64,000 nt of DNA from Mallotus nudiflorus (lineage: Eukaryota; Streptophyta; Magnoliopsida; Malpighiales; Euphorbiaceae): assembly GCA_947683625.1 (NCBI GenBank), contig CANTUR010000429.1, positions 1 to 64,000 of the forward strand. The letters run 5' to 3'. The notes under the pieces were generated by a model, which saw only the letters and a list, made by a program, of their open reading frames with translations, was not told where the DNA came from and made no database searches. Every line of letters starts with the position of its first letter. Positions within the stretch are counted from its first letter, which is position 1. The position numbers and the translations under genes are program-made. Of this stretch, positions 1 to 11,465 are shown piece after piece.

Positions 1-83
1 AAGAATTCAAGCTAATTAGCTTAATTTCCTATTCTGAAATTAATTAGCTTGATTGGACGAATTTTGAATTATTTTCTTATTTT
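1..83 (+). repeat. Left arm of 83-bp perfect inverted repeat
   Basis: Every base pairs with 547-629 read in reverse complement. Identity stops at position 84, where the left side continues GGAG and the right side continues into the A run. The arm may extend left beyond the window. Confidence 0.95.
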
Positions 84-546
84 GGAGTCAATAAGGAAGA
101 TTCAAGAAGATTCTAGAAGATGTGAGAAGATTCAAGAATATTCCAAGTCAAAGTCAACAAGTCAAAGTCAAAGTCAAAGTCAAATAGTCAACAAGTCAAA
201 GTCAATGGTCAATGGTCAACATATGACATGGCATGTGACATGGCATGCTTTAATGCTTAGTTGTCATGAGTTGTCATTTTGCTTAGTTGTCATGAATTGT
301 AATGAGTTGTCAATTTTGACTTTTCAAAGATGAGTTGTCATTAGTTGTCCTATTTTAAAGGAAATCTCCTTAATTAAGGATTTTCCTATATAGGTATCTT
401 TAGGAATAAGGAATAGAACCTTTTCCTTTAAGGATTAGGTTGTTTACATGCCTATATAAGGGCTAACCCTATGACATACGAATTGAGAAAAAAAAGAAGA
501 TTGAAATATTAAAAGTAAGGTTTTTCCTTAAAAAAAAAAAAAAAAA

Positions 547-629
547 AAAATAAGAAAATAATTCAAAATTCGTCCAATCAAGCTAATTAATTTCAGAATA
601 GGAAATTAAGCTAATTAGCTTGAATTCTT
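547..629 (-). repeat. Right arm of 83-bp perfect inverted repeat
   Basis: Reverse complement of 1-83 without mismatch. It directly follows the 21-nt A run at 530-550, whose last four bases form part of the arm. Confidence 0.95.
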
Positions 630-668
630 CATATTCGGGCACTTTTGATCCCTTTTAGGGTTCATATT
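630..668. other. Unassigned junction sequence between inverted-repeat segment and satellite
   Basis: About 39 bp match neither the inverted-repeat segment nor any satellite monomer. The octamer TTCATATT occurs at both sides (628-635 and 661-668). Satellite identity begins at about 669, at the first bases of an A1 monomer. Confidence 0.5.
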
Positions 669-769
669 AAATGCACAATTTTTGCACATTTGCACTTGTT
701 TTCACACAAAACGTGAACTCGTGCAAATTTGTGCGCAAATGGTTTTAGACAAGACATCCAATGTTGCAA
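669..769 (+). repeat. Partial HOR copy 0 (start of A1 only)
   Basis: First ~101 bp of an A1 monomer, up to the arbitrary copy anchor (TTACATATTC in A1). It directly follows the non-satellite junction sequence. Confidence 0.85.
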
Positions 770-2899
770 TTACATATTCACAACACTAATCCAAAATTCT
801 AGCTCTTCAAACTCATAAATATAAATGAGATTGTGGAATGCACAATTTGTGCACGTTTGCGCCTGTTTGGACGCAAAATGATTACTCGTGCTAAATTTAT
901 GCACGAATTGTTTAAAACATGTGATCCAATGTTCCAACCACATATTTTCAATCCTAAAGACATATTCCAGCATTTCAAACTCGTAAATCTAGTTGATTTA
1001 ATTGAATGCACAACTTGTGCACATTTGCGCATGTTTGAACGAAAAACGTGAACTCGTGCAAATTTGTGCGCAAATGGTTTTAGACAAGACATCCAATGTT
1101 CCAATCGCATATTAATAGCACTAATCACATATTCTAGCTTTTTAATCTCACAGATACAAATGAGATTGTTGAATGAACAATCTTGCACATTTGCGCTTTT
1201 TTGAACGCAAAATGTCAACTCGTGCGAAAAGTTATGCACAAATTGTTTAAAACATGTAATCCAACATTCCAACTACATATTTTCAATCCTAAAGACGCAT
1301 TCCAGCCTTTGAAACTCATAAATCCAGTTGATTTAATTGAATGCACAATTTTTGCGCTTGTGTGAACGCGAAACGTGAACTCATGCAAATTTGTGCGCAA
1401 ATGGTTTTAGACAAGGTATCCAATTTTCCAATCGCATATTCGTAACACTAATCACTTTTCAAACTCATAAATATAAATGAGATTGTTCAGTGCACAATTT
1501 TTGCACATTTGCACCTGTTTGAACGCAAAACGTGAACTCGTCCAAATTTGTGCGCAAATGCTTTTAGACAAGATATCCAATGTTCCAATCGCAAATTCAC
1601 AACACCAATCACATATTTTAGCTTTCTAAACTCATAAATATAAATGAGATTGTTGAATGTATAATTTTTGCACTTTTGCGCCAGTTTGAACGCAAAACCT
1701 TAACTCGTACAAAATTTATGCAAAACATGTAATCCAATGTTCCAACTACATATTTTCAATCCTGAAGACATATTCCAGCATTTCAAACTCGTTAATGCTG
1801 TTGATTTTGTCCAATGCACGATTTGTGGACATTTGCGTATGCTTGAACGCAAAACGTGAACTCGCGTAAATTTGTGCGCAAATGGTTTTAGACAAGATAT
1901 CCAATGTTCCAACCCTAATCATATATATTATAGCTTTTTAAGCTCATGAATATATAAATGGGATTGTTGAATGCACAATTTGTGCACGTTTGCGCCTCTA
2001 AGAACGAACGCAAAATCTAAGGAGAAATTGTTTATAATATATGTAATCCAATGTTCCAGCTACATATTTTCAATCCCGAAGACGTATTCCAGCATTTAAA
2101 ACTCATAAATCTAGTTGATTTAAATGAATGCACAATTTTTGCACATTTGCGCATGTTTGAACGCAAAATGTCAACTCGTGCAGATTTGTGCACAAATGGT
2201 TTTAAGACAAGATATCCAATGTTTCCAATCAAATATTCACAACACTAATCACATATTCTAGCTTTTTGAACTCATAAATGTAAATGAGATTGTTGAATGC
2301 ACAATTTGTGCACATTTGCACCTCTATGAACGCAAAATGTTAACTCGTGCAAAATTTACACATAAACTGCTTAAAACATGTAATCCAATGTTCGAACTAC
2401 ATATTTTCAATCCTAAAGACATATTCCAGCCTTTAAAACTCATAATTGCAGTTGATTTAATTGAATGCACAAATTTTGCACATTTGCGCATGTTTTAACG
2501 CAAAACGTGAACTCGTGCACATTTGTGCGCAAATGGTTTTAAGACGAGATATCCAATGTTCCCATCAAATATTCACAACACTAATCACATATTCTAGCTT
2601 TTTAAACTCTTAAATATAAATGAGACTGTTGAATGCACAATTTTTGCACATTTGCGCCTGTTTGAACGCAAAATGTTAACTCGTGCAAAGTTTATACACG
2701 GATTGTTTAAAACATGTGATCCAATGTTCCAACTACATATTTTCAATCCTAAAGGCATATTCCAGCATTTAAAGCTCGCAAATCTAGTTGATTTAATTGA
2801 ATGCACAATTTTTGCACATTTGCACTTGTTTTCACACAAAACGTGAACTCGTGCAAATTTGTGCGCAAATGGTTTTAGACAAGACATCCAATGTTGCAA
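770..2899 (+). repeat. HOR copy 1 (2130 bp)
   Basis: Complete 13-monomer copy, short by an 11-bp deletion in B4 at ~1721. It shares with copy 4, three units away, a TTATAGC variant (~1927) and a GGGATTG variant (~1959) in A5/B5. Confidence 0.95.
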
Positions 2900-5040
2900 T
2901 TACATATTCACAACACTAATCCAAAATTCTAGCTCTTCAAACTCATAAATATAAATGAGATTGTGGAATGCACAATTTGTGCACGTTTGCGCCTGTTTGG
3001 ACGCAAAATGATAACTCGTGCTAAATTTATGCACGAATTGTTTAAAACATGTGATCCAATGTTCCAACCACATATTTTCAATCCTAAAGACATATTCCAG
3101 CATTTCAAACTCGTAAATCTAGTTGATTTAATTGAATGCACAACTTGTGCACATTTGCGCATGTTTGAACGAAAAACGTGAACTCGTGCAAATTTGTGCG
3201 CAAATGGTTTTAGACAAGACATCCAATGTTCCAATCGCATATTAATAGCACTAATCACATATTCTAGCTTTTTAATCTCACAGATACAAATGAGATTGTT
3301 GAATGAACAATCTTGCACATTTGCGCTTTTTTGAACGCAAAATGTCAACTCGTGCGAAAAGTTATGCACAAATTGTTTAAAACATGTAATCCAACATTCC
3401 AACTACATATTTTCAATCCTAAAGACGCATTCCAGCCTTTGAAACTCATAAATCCAGTTGATTTAATTGAATGCACAATTTTTGCGCTTGTGTGAACGCG
3501 AAACGTGAACTCATGCAAATTTGTGCGCAAATGGTTTTAGACAAGGTATCCAATTTTCCAATCGCATATTCGTAACACTAATCACTTTTCAAACTCATAA
3601 ATATAAATGAGATTGTTCAGTGCACAATTTTTGCACATTTGCACCTGTTTGAACGCAAAACGTGAACTCGTCCAAATTTGTGCGCAAATGCTTTTAGATA
3701 AGATATCCAATGTTCCAATCGCAAATTCACAACACCAATCACATATTTTAGCTTTCTAAACTCATAAATATAAATGAGATCGTTGAATGTATAATTTTTG
3801 CACTTTTGCGCCAGTTTGAACGCAAAACCTTAACTCGTACAAAATTTATGCGCAAATTGTTCAAAACATGTAATCCAATGTTCCAACTACATATTTTCAA
3901 TCCTGAAGACATATTCCAGCATTTCAAACTCGTTAATGCTGTTGATTTTGTCCAATGCACAATTTGTGGACATTTGCGTATGCTTGAACGCAAAACGTGA
4001 ACTCGCGTAAATTTGTGCGCAAATGGTTTTAGACAAGATATCCAATGTTCCAACCCTAATCATATATATTCTAGCTTTTTAAGCTCATGAATATATAAAT
4101 GAGATTGTTGAATGCACAATTTGTGCACGTTTGCGCCTCTAAGAACGAACGCAAAATCTAAGGAGAAATTGTTTATAATATATGTAATCCAATGTTCCAG
4201 CTACATATTTTCAATCCCGAAGACGTATTCCAGCATTTAAAACTCATAAATCTAGTTGATTTAAATGAATGCACAATTTTTGCACATTTGCGCATGTTTG
4301 AACGCAAAATGTCAACTCGTGCAGATTTGTGCACAAATGGTTTTAAGACAAGATATCCAATGTTTCCAATCAAATATTCACAACACTAATCACATATTCT
4401 AGCTTTTTGAACTCATAAATGTAAATGAGATTGTTGAATGCACAATTTGTGCACATTTGCACCTCTATGAACGCAAAATGTTAACTCGTGCAAAATTTAC
4501 ACATAAACTGCTTAAAACATGTAATCCAATGTTCGAACTACATATTTTCAATCCTAAAGACATATTCCAGCCTTTAAAACTCATAATTACAGTTGATTTA
4601 ATTGAATGCACAAATTTTGCACATTTGCGCATGTTTTAACGCAAAACGTGAACTCGTGCACATTTGTGCGCAAATGGTTTTAAGACGAGATATCCAATGT
4701 TCCCATCAAATATTCACAACACTAATCACATATTCTAGCTTTTTAAACTCTTAAATATAAATGAGACTGTTGAATGCACAATTTTTGCACATTTGCGCCT
4801 GTTTGAACGCAAAATGTTAACTCGTGCAAAGTTTATACACGGATTGTTTAAAACATGTGATCCAATGTTCCAACTACATATTTTCAATCCTAAAGGCATA
4901 TTCCAGCATTTAAAGCTCGCAAATCTAGTTGATTTAATTGAATGCACAATTTTTGCACATTTGCACTTATTTTCACACAAAACGTGAACTCGTGCAAATT
5001 TGTGCGCAAATGGTTTTAGACAAGACATCCAATGTTGCAA
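2900..5040 (+). repeat. HOR copy 2 (2141 bp, reference copy)
   Basis: Canonical length and monomer order; monomer starts are given in the left-block entry. It carries AGATAAG (~3697), GATCGTTG (~3779) and CACTTATTTT (~4965) variants that reappear in copy 6. Confidence 0.97.
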
Positions 5041-7182
5041 TTACATATTCACAACACTAATCCAAAATTCTAGCTCTTCAAACTCATAAATATAAATGAG
5101 ATTGTGGAATGCACAATTTGTGCACGTTTGCGCCTGTTTGGACGCAAAATGATAACTCGTGCTAAATTTATGCACGAATTGTTTAAAACATGTGATCCAA
5201 TGTTCCAACCACATATTTTCAATCCTAAAGACATATTCCAGCATTTCAAACTCGTAAATCTAGTTGATTTAATTGAATGCACAACTTGTGCACATTTGCG
5301 CATGTTTGAACGAAAAACGTGAACTCGTGCAAATTTGTGCGCAAATGGTTTTAGACAAGACATCCAATGTTCCAATCGCATATTAATAGCACTAATCACA
5401 TATTCTAGCTTTTTAATCTCACAGATACAAATGAGATTGTTGAATGAACAATCTTGCACATTTGCGCTTTTTTGAACGCAAAATGTCAACTCGTGCGAAA
5501 AGTTATGCACAAATTGTTTTAAAACATGTAATCCAACATTCCAAATACATATTTTCAATCCTAAAGACGCATTCCAGCCTTTGAAACTCATAAATCCAGT
5601 TGATTTAATTGAATGCACAATTTTTGCGCTTGTGTGAACGCGAAACGTGAACTCATGCAAATTTGTGCGCAAATGGTTTTAGACAAGGTATCCAATTTTC
5701 CAATCGCATATTCGTAACACTAATCACTTTTCAAACTCATAAATATAAATGAGATTGTTCAGTGCACAATTTTTGCACATTTGCACCTGTTTGAACGCAA
5801 AACGTGAACTCGTCCAAATTTGTGCGCAAATGCTTTTAGACAAGATATCCAATGTTCCAATCGCAAATTCACAACACCAATCACATATTTTAGCTTTCTA
5901 AACTCATAAATATAAATGAGATTGTTGAATGTATAATTTTTGCACTTTTGCGCCAGTTTGAACGCAAAACCTTAACTCGTACAAAATTTATGCGCAAATT
6001 GTTCAAAACATGTAATCCAATGTTCCAACTACATATTTTCAATCCTGAAGACATATTCCAGCATTTCAAACTCGTTAATGCTGTTGATTTTGTCCAATGC
6101 ACGATTTGTGGACATTTGCGTATGCTTGAACGCAAAACGTGAACTCGCGTAAATTTGTGCGCAAATGGTTTTAGACAAGATATCCAATGTTCCAACCCTA
6201 ATCATATATATTCTAGCTTTTTAAGCTCATGAATATATAAATGAGATTGTTGAATGCACAATTTGTGCACGTTTGCGCCTCTAAGAACGAACGCAAAATC
6301 TAAGGAGAAATTGTTTATAATATATGTAATCCAATGTTCCAGCTACATATTTTCAATCCCGAAGACGTATTCCAGCATTTAAAACTCATAAATCTAGTTG
6401 ATTTAAATGAATGCACAATTTTTGCACATTTGCGCATGTTTGAACGCAAAATGTCAACTCGTGCAGATTTGTTCACAAATGGTTTTAAGACAAGATATCC
6501 AATGTTTCCAATCAAATATTCACAACACTAATCACATATTCTAGCTTTTTGAACTCATAAATGTAAATGAGATTGTTGAATGCACAATTTGTGCACATTT
6601 GCACCTCTATGAACGCAAAATGTTAACTCGTGCAAAATTTACACATAAACTGCTTAAAACATGTAATCCAATGTTCGAACTACATATTTTCAATCCTAAA
6701 GACATATTCCAGCCTTTAAAACTCATAATTGCAGTTGATTTAATTGAATGCACAAATTTTGCACATTTGCGCATGTTTTAACGCAAAACATGAACTCGTG
6801 CACATTTGTGCGCAAATGGTTTTAAGACGAGATATCCAATGTTCCCATCAAATATTCACAACACTAATCACATATTCTAGCTTTTTAAACTCTTAAATAT
6901 AAATGAGACTGTTGAATGCACAATTTTTGCACATTTGCGCCTGTTTGAACGCAAAATGTTAACTCGTGCAAAGTTTATACACGGATTGTTTAAAACATGT
7001 GATCCAATGTTCCAACTACATATTTTCAATCCTAAAGGCATATTCCAGCATTTAAAGCTCGCAAATCTAGTTGATTTAATTGAATGCACAATTTTTGCAC
7101 ATTTGCACTTGTTTTCACACAAAACGTGAACTCGTGCAAATTTGTGCGCAAATGGTTTTAGACAAGACATCCAATGTTGCAA
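5041..7182 (+). repeat. HOR copy 3 (2142 bp)
   Basis: Thirteen monomers with one extra T in B2 (~5519), shared with copy 6. GTTCAC in A6 (~6472) and ACATGAAC in A7 (~6788) are shared with copy 5. Confidence 0.95.
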
Positions 7183-9321
7183 TTACATATTCACAACACT
7201 AATCCAAAATTCTAGCTCTTCAAACTCATAAATATAAATGAGATTGTGGAATGCACAATTTGTGCACGTTTGCGCCTGTTTGGACGCAAATGATAACTCG
7301 TGCTAAATTTATGCACGAATTGTTTAAAACATGTGATCCAATGTTCCAACCACATATTTTCAATCCTAAAGACATATTCCAGCATTTCAAACTCGTAAAT
7401 CTAGTTGATTTAATTGAATGCACAACTTGTGCACATTTGCGCATGTTTGAACGAAAAACGTGAACTCGTGCAAATTTGTGCGCAAATGGTTTTAGACAAG
7501 ACATCCAATGTTCCAATCGCATATTAATAGCACTAATCACATATTCTAGCTTTTTAATCTCACAGATACAAATGAGATTGTTGAATGAACAATCTTGCAC
7601 ATTTGCACTTTTTTGAACGCAAAATGTCAACTCGTGCGAAAAGTTATGCATAAATTGTTTAAAACATGTAATCCAACATTCCAACTACATATTTTCAATC
7701 CTAAAGACGCATTCCAGCCTTTGAAACTCATAAATCCAGTTGATTTAATTGAATGCACAATTTTTGCGCTTGTGTGAACGCGAAACGTGAACTCATGCAA
7801 ATTTGTGCGCAAATGGTTTTAGACAAGGTATCCAATTTTCCAATCGCATATTCGTAACACTAATCACTTTTCAAACTCATAAATATAAATGAGATTGTTC
7901 AGTGCACAATTTTTGCACATTTGCACCTGTTTGAACGCAAAACGTGAACTCGTCCAAATTTGTGCGCAAATGCTTTTAGACAAGATATCCAATGTTCCAA
8001 TCGCAAATTCACAACACCAATCACATATTTTAGCTTTCTAAACTCATAAATATAAATGAGATTGTTGAATGTATAATTTTTGCACTTTTGCGCCAGTTTG
8101 AACGCAAAACCTTAACTCGTACAAAATTTATGCGCAAATTGTTCAAAACATGTAATCCAATGTTCCAACTACATATTTTCAATCCTGAAGACATATTCCA
8201 GCATTTCAAACTCGTTAATGCTGTTGATTTTGTCCAATGCACGATTTGTGGACATTTGCGTATGCTTGAACGCAAAACGTGAACTCGCGTAAATTTGTGC
8301 GCAAATGGTTTTAGACAAGATATCCAATGTTCCAACCCTAATCATATATATTATAGCTTTTTAAGCTCATGAATATATAAATGGGATTGTTGAATGCACA
8401 ATTTGTGCACGTTTGCGCCTCTAAGAACGAACGCAAAATCTAAGGAGAAATTGTTTATAATATATGTAATCCAATGTTCCAGCTACATATTTTCAATCCC
8501 GAAGACGTATTCCAGCATTTAAAACTCATAAATCTAGTTGATTTAAATGAATGCACAATTTTTGCACATTTGCGCATGTTTGAACGCAAAATGTCAACTC
8601 GTGCAGATTTGTGCACAAATGGTTTTAAGACAAGATATCCAATGTTTCCAATCAAATATTCACAACACTAATCACATATTCTAGCTTTTTGAACTCATAA
8701 ATGTAAATGAGATTGTTGAATGCACAATTTGTGCACATTTGCACCTTATGAACGCAAAATGTTAACTCGTGCAAAATTTACACATAAACTGCTTAAAACA
8801 TGTAATCCAATGTTCGAACTACATATTTTCAATCCTAAAGACATATTCCAGCCTTTAAAACTCATAATTGCAGTTGATTTAATTGAATGCACAAATTTTG
8901 CACATTTGCGCATGTTTTAACGCAAAACGTGAACTCGTGCACATTTGTGCGCAAATGGTTTTAAGACGAGATATCCAATGTTCCCATCAAATATTCACAA
9001 CACTAATCACATATTCTAGCTTTTTAAACTCTTAAATATAAATGAGACTGTTGAATGCACAATTTTTGCACATTTGCGCCTGTTTGAACGCAAAATGTTA
9101 ACTCGTGCAAAGTTTATACACGGATTGTTTAAAACATGTGATCCAATGTTCCAACTACATATTTTCAATCCTAAAGGCATATTCCAGCATTTAAAGCTCG
9201 CAAATCTAGTTGATTTAATTGAATGCACAATTTTTGCACATTTGCACTTGTTTTCACACAAAACGTGAACTCGTGCAAATTTGTGCGCAAATGGTTTTAG
9301 ACAAGACATCCAATGTTGCAA
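7183..9321 (+). repeat. HOR copy 4 (2139 bp)
   Basis: Thirteen monomers with single-base losses at ~7290 (B1) and ~8746 (B6). It shares the TTATAGC/GGGATTG pair with copy 1. Confidence 0.95.
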
Positions 9322-11465
9322 TTACATATTCACAACACTAATCCAAAATTCTAGCTCTTCAAACTCATAAATATAAATGAGATTGTGGAATGCACAATTT
9401 GTGCACGTTTGCGCCTGTTTGGACGCAAAATGATAACTCGTGCTAAATTTATGCACGAATTGTTTAAAACATGTGATCCAATGTTCCAACCACATATTTT
9501 CAATCCTAAAGACATATTCCAGCATTTCAAACTCGTAAATCTAGTTGATTTAATTGAATGCACAACTTGTGCACATTTGCGCATGTTTGAACGAAAAACG
9601 TGAACTCGTGCAAAATTTGTGCGCAAATGGTTTTAGACAAGACATCCAATGTTCCAATCGCATATTAATAGCACTAATCACATATTCTAGCTTTTTAATC
9701 TCACAGATACAAATGAGATTGTTGAATGAACAATCTTGCACATTTGCGCTTTTTTGAACGCAAAATGTCAACTCGTGCGAAAAGTTATGCACAAATTGTT
9801 TAAAACATGTAATCCAACATTCCAACTACATATTTTCAATCCTAAAGACGCATTCCAGCCTTTGAAACTCATAAATCCAGTTGATTTAATTGAATGCACA
9901 ATTTTTGCGCTTGTGTGAACGCGAAACGTGAACTCATGCAAATTTGTGCGCAAATGGTTTTAGACAAGGTATCCAATTTTCCAATCGCATATTCGTAACA
10001 CTAATCACTTTTCAAACTCATAAATATAAATGAGATTGTTCAGTGCACAATTTTTGCACATTTGCACCTGTTTGAACGCAAAACGTGAACTCGTCCAAAT
10101 TTGTGCGCAAATGCTTTTAGATAAGATATCCAATGTTCCAATCGCAAATTCACAACACCAATCACATATTTTAGCTTTCTAAACTCATAAATATAAATGA
10201 GATCGTTTGAATGTATAATTTTTGCACTTTTGCGCCAGTTTGAACGCAAAACCTTAACTCGTACAAAATTTATGCGCAAATTGTTCAAAACATGTAATCC
10301 AATGTTCCAACTACATATTTTCAATCCTGAAGACATATTCCAGCATTTCAAACTCGTTAATGCTGTTGATTTTGTCCAATGCACGATTTGTGGACATTTG
10401 CGTATGCTTGAACGCAAACGTGAACTCGCGTAAATTTGTGCGCAAATGGTTTTAGACAAGATATCCAATGTTCCAACCCTAATCATATATATTCTAGCTT
10501 TTTAAGCTCATGAATATATAAATGAGATTGTTGAATGCACAATTTGTGCACGTTTGCGCCTCTAAGAACGAACGCAAAATCTAAGGAGAAATTGTTTATA
10601 ATATATGTAATCCAATGTTCCAGCTACATATTTTCAATCCCGAAGACGTATTCCAGCATTTAAAACTCATAAATCTAGTTGATTTAAATGAATGCACAAT
10701 TTTTGCACATTTGCGCATGTTTGAACGCAAAATGTCAACTCGTGCAGATTTGTTCACAAATGGTTTTAAGACAAGATATCCAATGTTTCCAATCAAATAT
10801 TCACAACACTAATCACATATTCTAGCTTTTTGAACTCATAAATGTAAATGAGATTGTTGAATGCACAATTTGTGCACATTTGCACCTCTATGAACGCAAA
10901 TGTTAACTCGTGCAAAATTACACATAAACTGCTTAAAACATGTAATCCAATGTTCGAACTACATATTTTCAATCCTAAAGACATATTCCAGCCTTTTAAA
11001 ACTCATAATTGCAGTTGATTTAATTGAATGCACAAATTTTGCACATTTGCGCATGTTTTAACGCAAAACATGAACTCGTGCACATTTGTGCGCAAATGGT
11101 TTTTAAGACGAGATATCCAATGTTCCCATCAAATATTCACAACACTAATCACATATTCTAGCTTTTTAAACTCTTAAATATAAATGAGACTGTTGAATGC
11201 ACAATTTTTGCACATTTGCGCCTGTTTGAACGCAAAATGTTAACTCGTGCAAAGTTTATACACGGATTGTTTAAAACATGTGATCGAATGTTCCAACTAC
11301 ATATTTTCAATCCTAAAGGCATATTCCAGCATTTAAAGCTCGCCAAATCTAGTTGATTTAATTGAATGCACAATTTTTGCACATTTGCACTTGTTTTCAC
11401 ACAAAACGTGGAACTCGTGCAAATTTGTGCGCAAATGGTTTTAGACAAGACATCCAATGTTGCAA
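9322..11465 (+). repeat. HOR copy 5 (2144 bp, nine 1-bp indels)
   Basis: Thirteen monomers. Single-base gains lie near 9614, 10206, 10996, 11104, 11344 and 11410, and losses near 10418, 10900 and 10918, most of them in homopolymer runs. Most other copies have none or one or two, so either this copy is older or this stretch was less well polished. Confidence 0.93.

Larger units (their letters stand above)
1..629. mobile_element. Inverted-repeat-bounded non-satellite segment (foldback- or LTR-derived, unclassified)
   Basis: Positions 1-83 are a perfect reverse complement of 547-629, enclosing ~463 bp. The interior holds a GTCAAA-type hexamer-rich tract (~145-220), a dyad centred on the 14-bp palindrome TCCTTAATTAAGGA (367-380), a TATA-like CCTATATAAGG (~451-461) and a 21-nt A run (530-550). 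I recognise no coding domain. The 94-codon open frame at 49-333 lies across the hexamer tract and is not credible as a gene. The TATA-like box and low-complexity composition resemble an LTR or a short non-autonomous element. The long perfect arms resemble a foldback element or MITE. The outer left end coincides with the window edge, so a target duplication cannot be checked. Confidence 0.45.

Noticed and set aside
49..333. 94-codon open frame at the left edge
   Set aside because: It spans a low-complexity hexamer tract (repeated SQ/KS residues) and has no domain or conserved context.
547..629. Element with a target duplication TTCATATT (628-635 and 661-668)
   Set aside because: The two octamers lie on the same side of the inverted repeat, 33 bp apart, so they do not flank the segment.
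5070..5672. Open frames of 60-200 codons on both strands throughout the array, such as the 200-codon minus frame here
   Set aside because: They recur with the satellite, occur in opposing frames over the same bases, contain no recognisable domain and stay open because most monomers are 168 bp (56 codons). The 2141-bp unit is not a multiple of three, so no frame persists across HORs.
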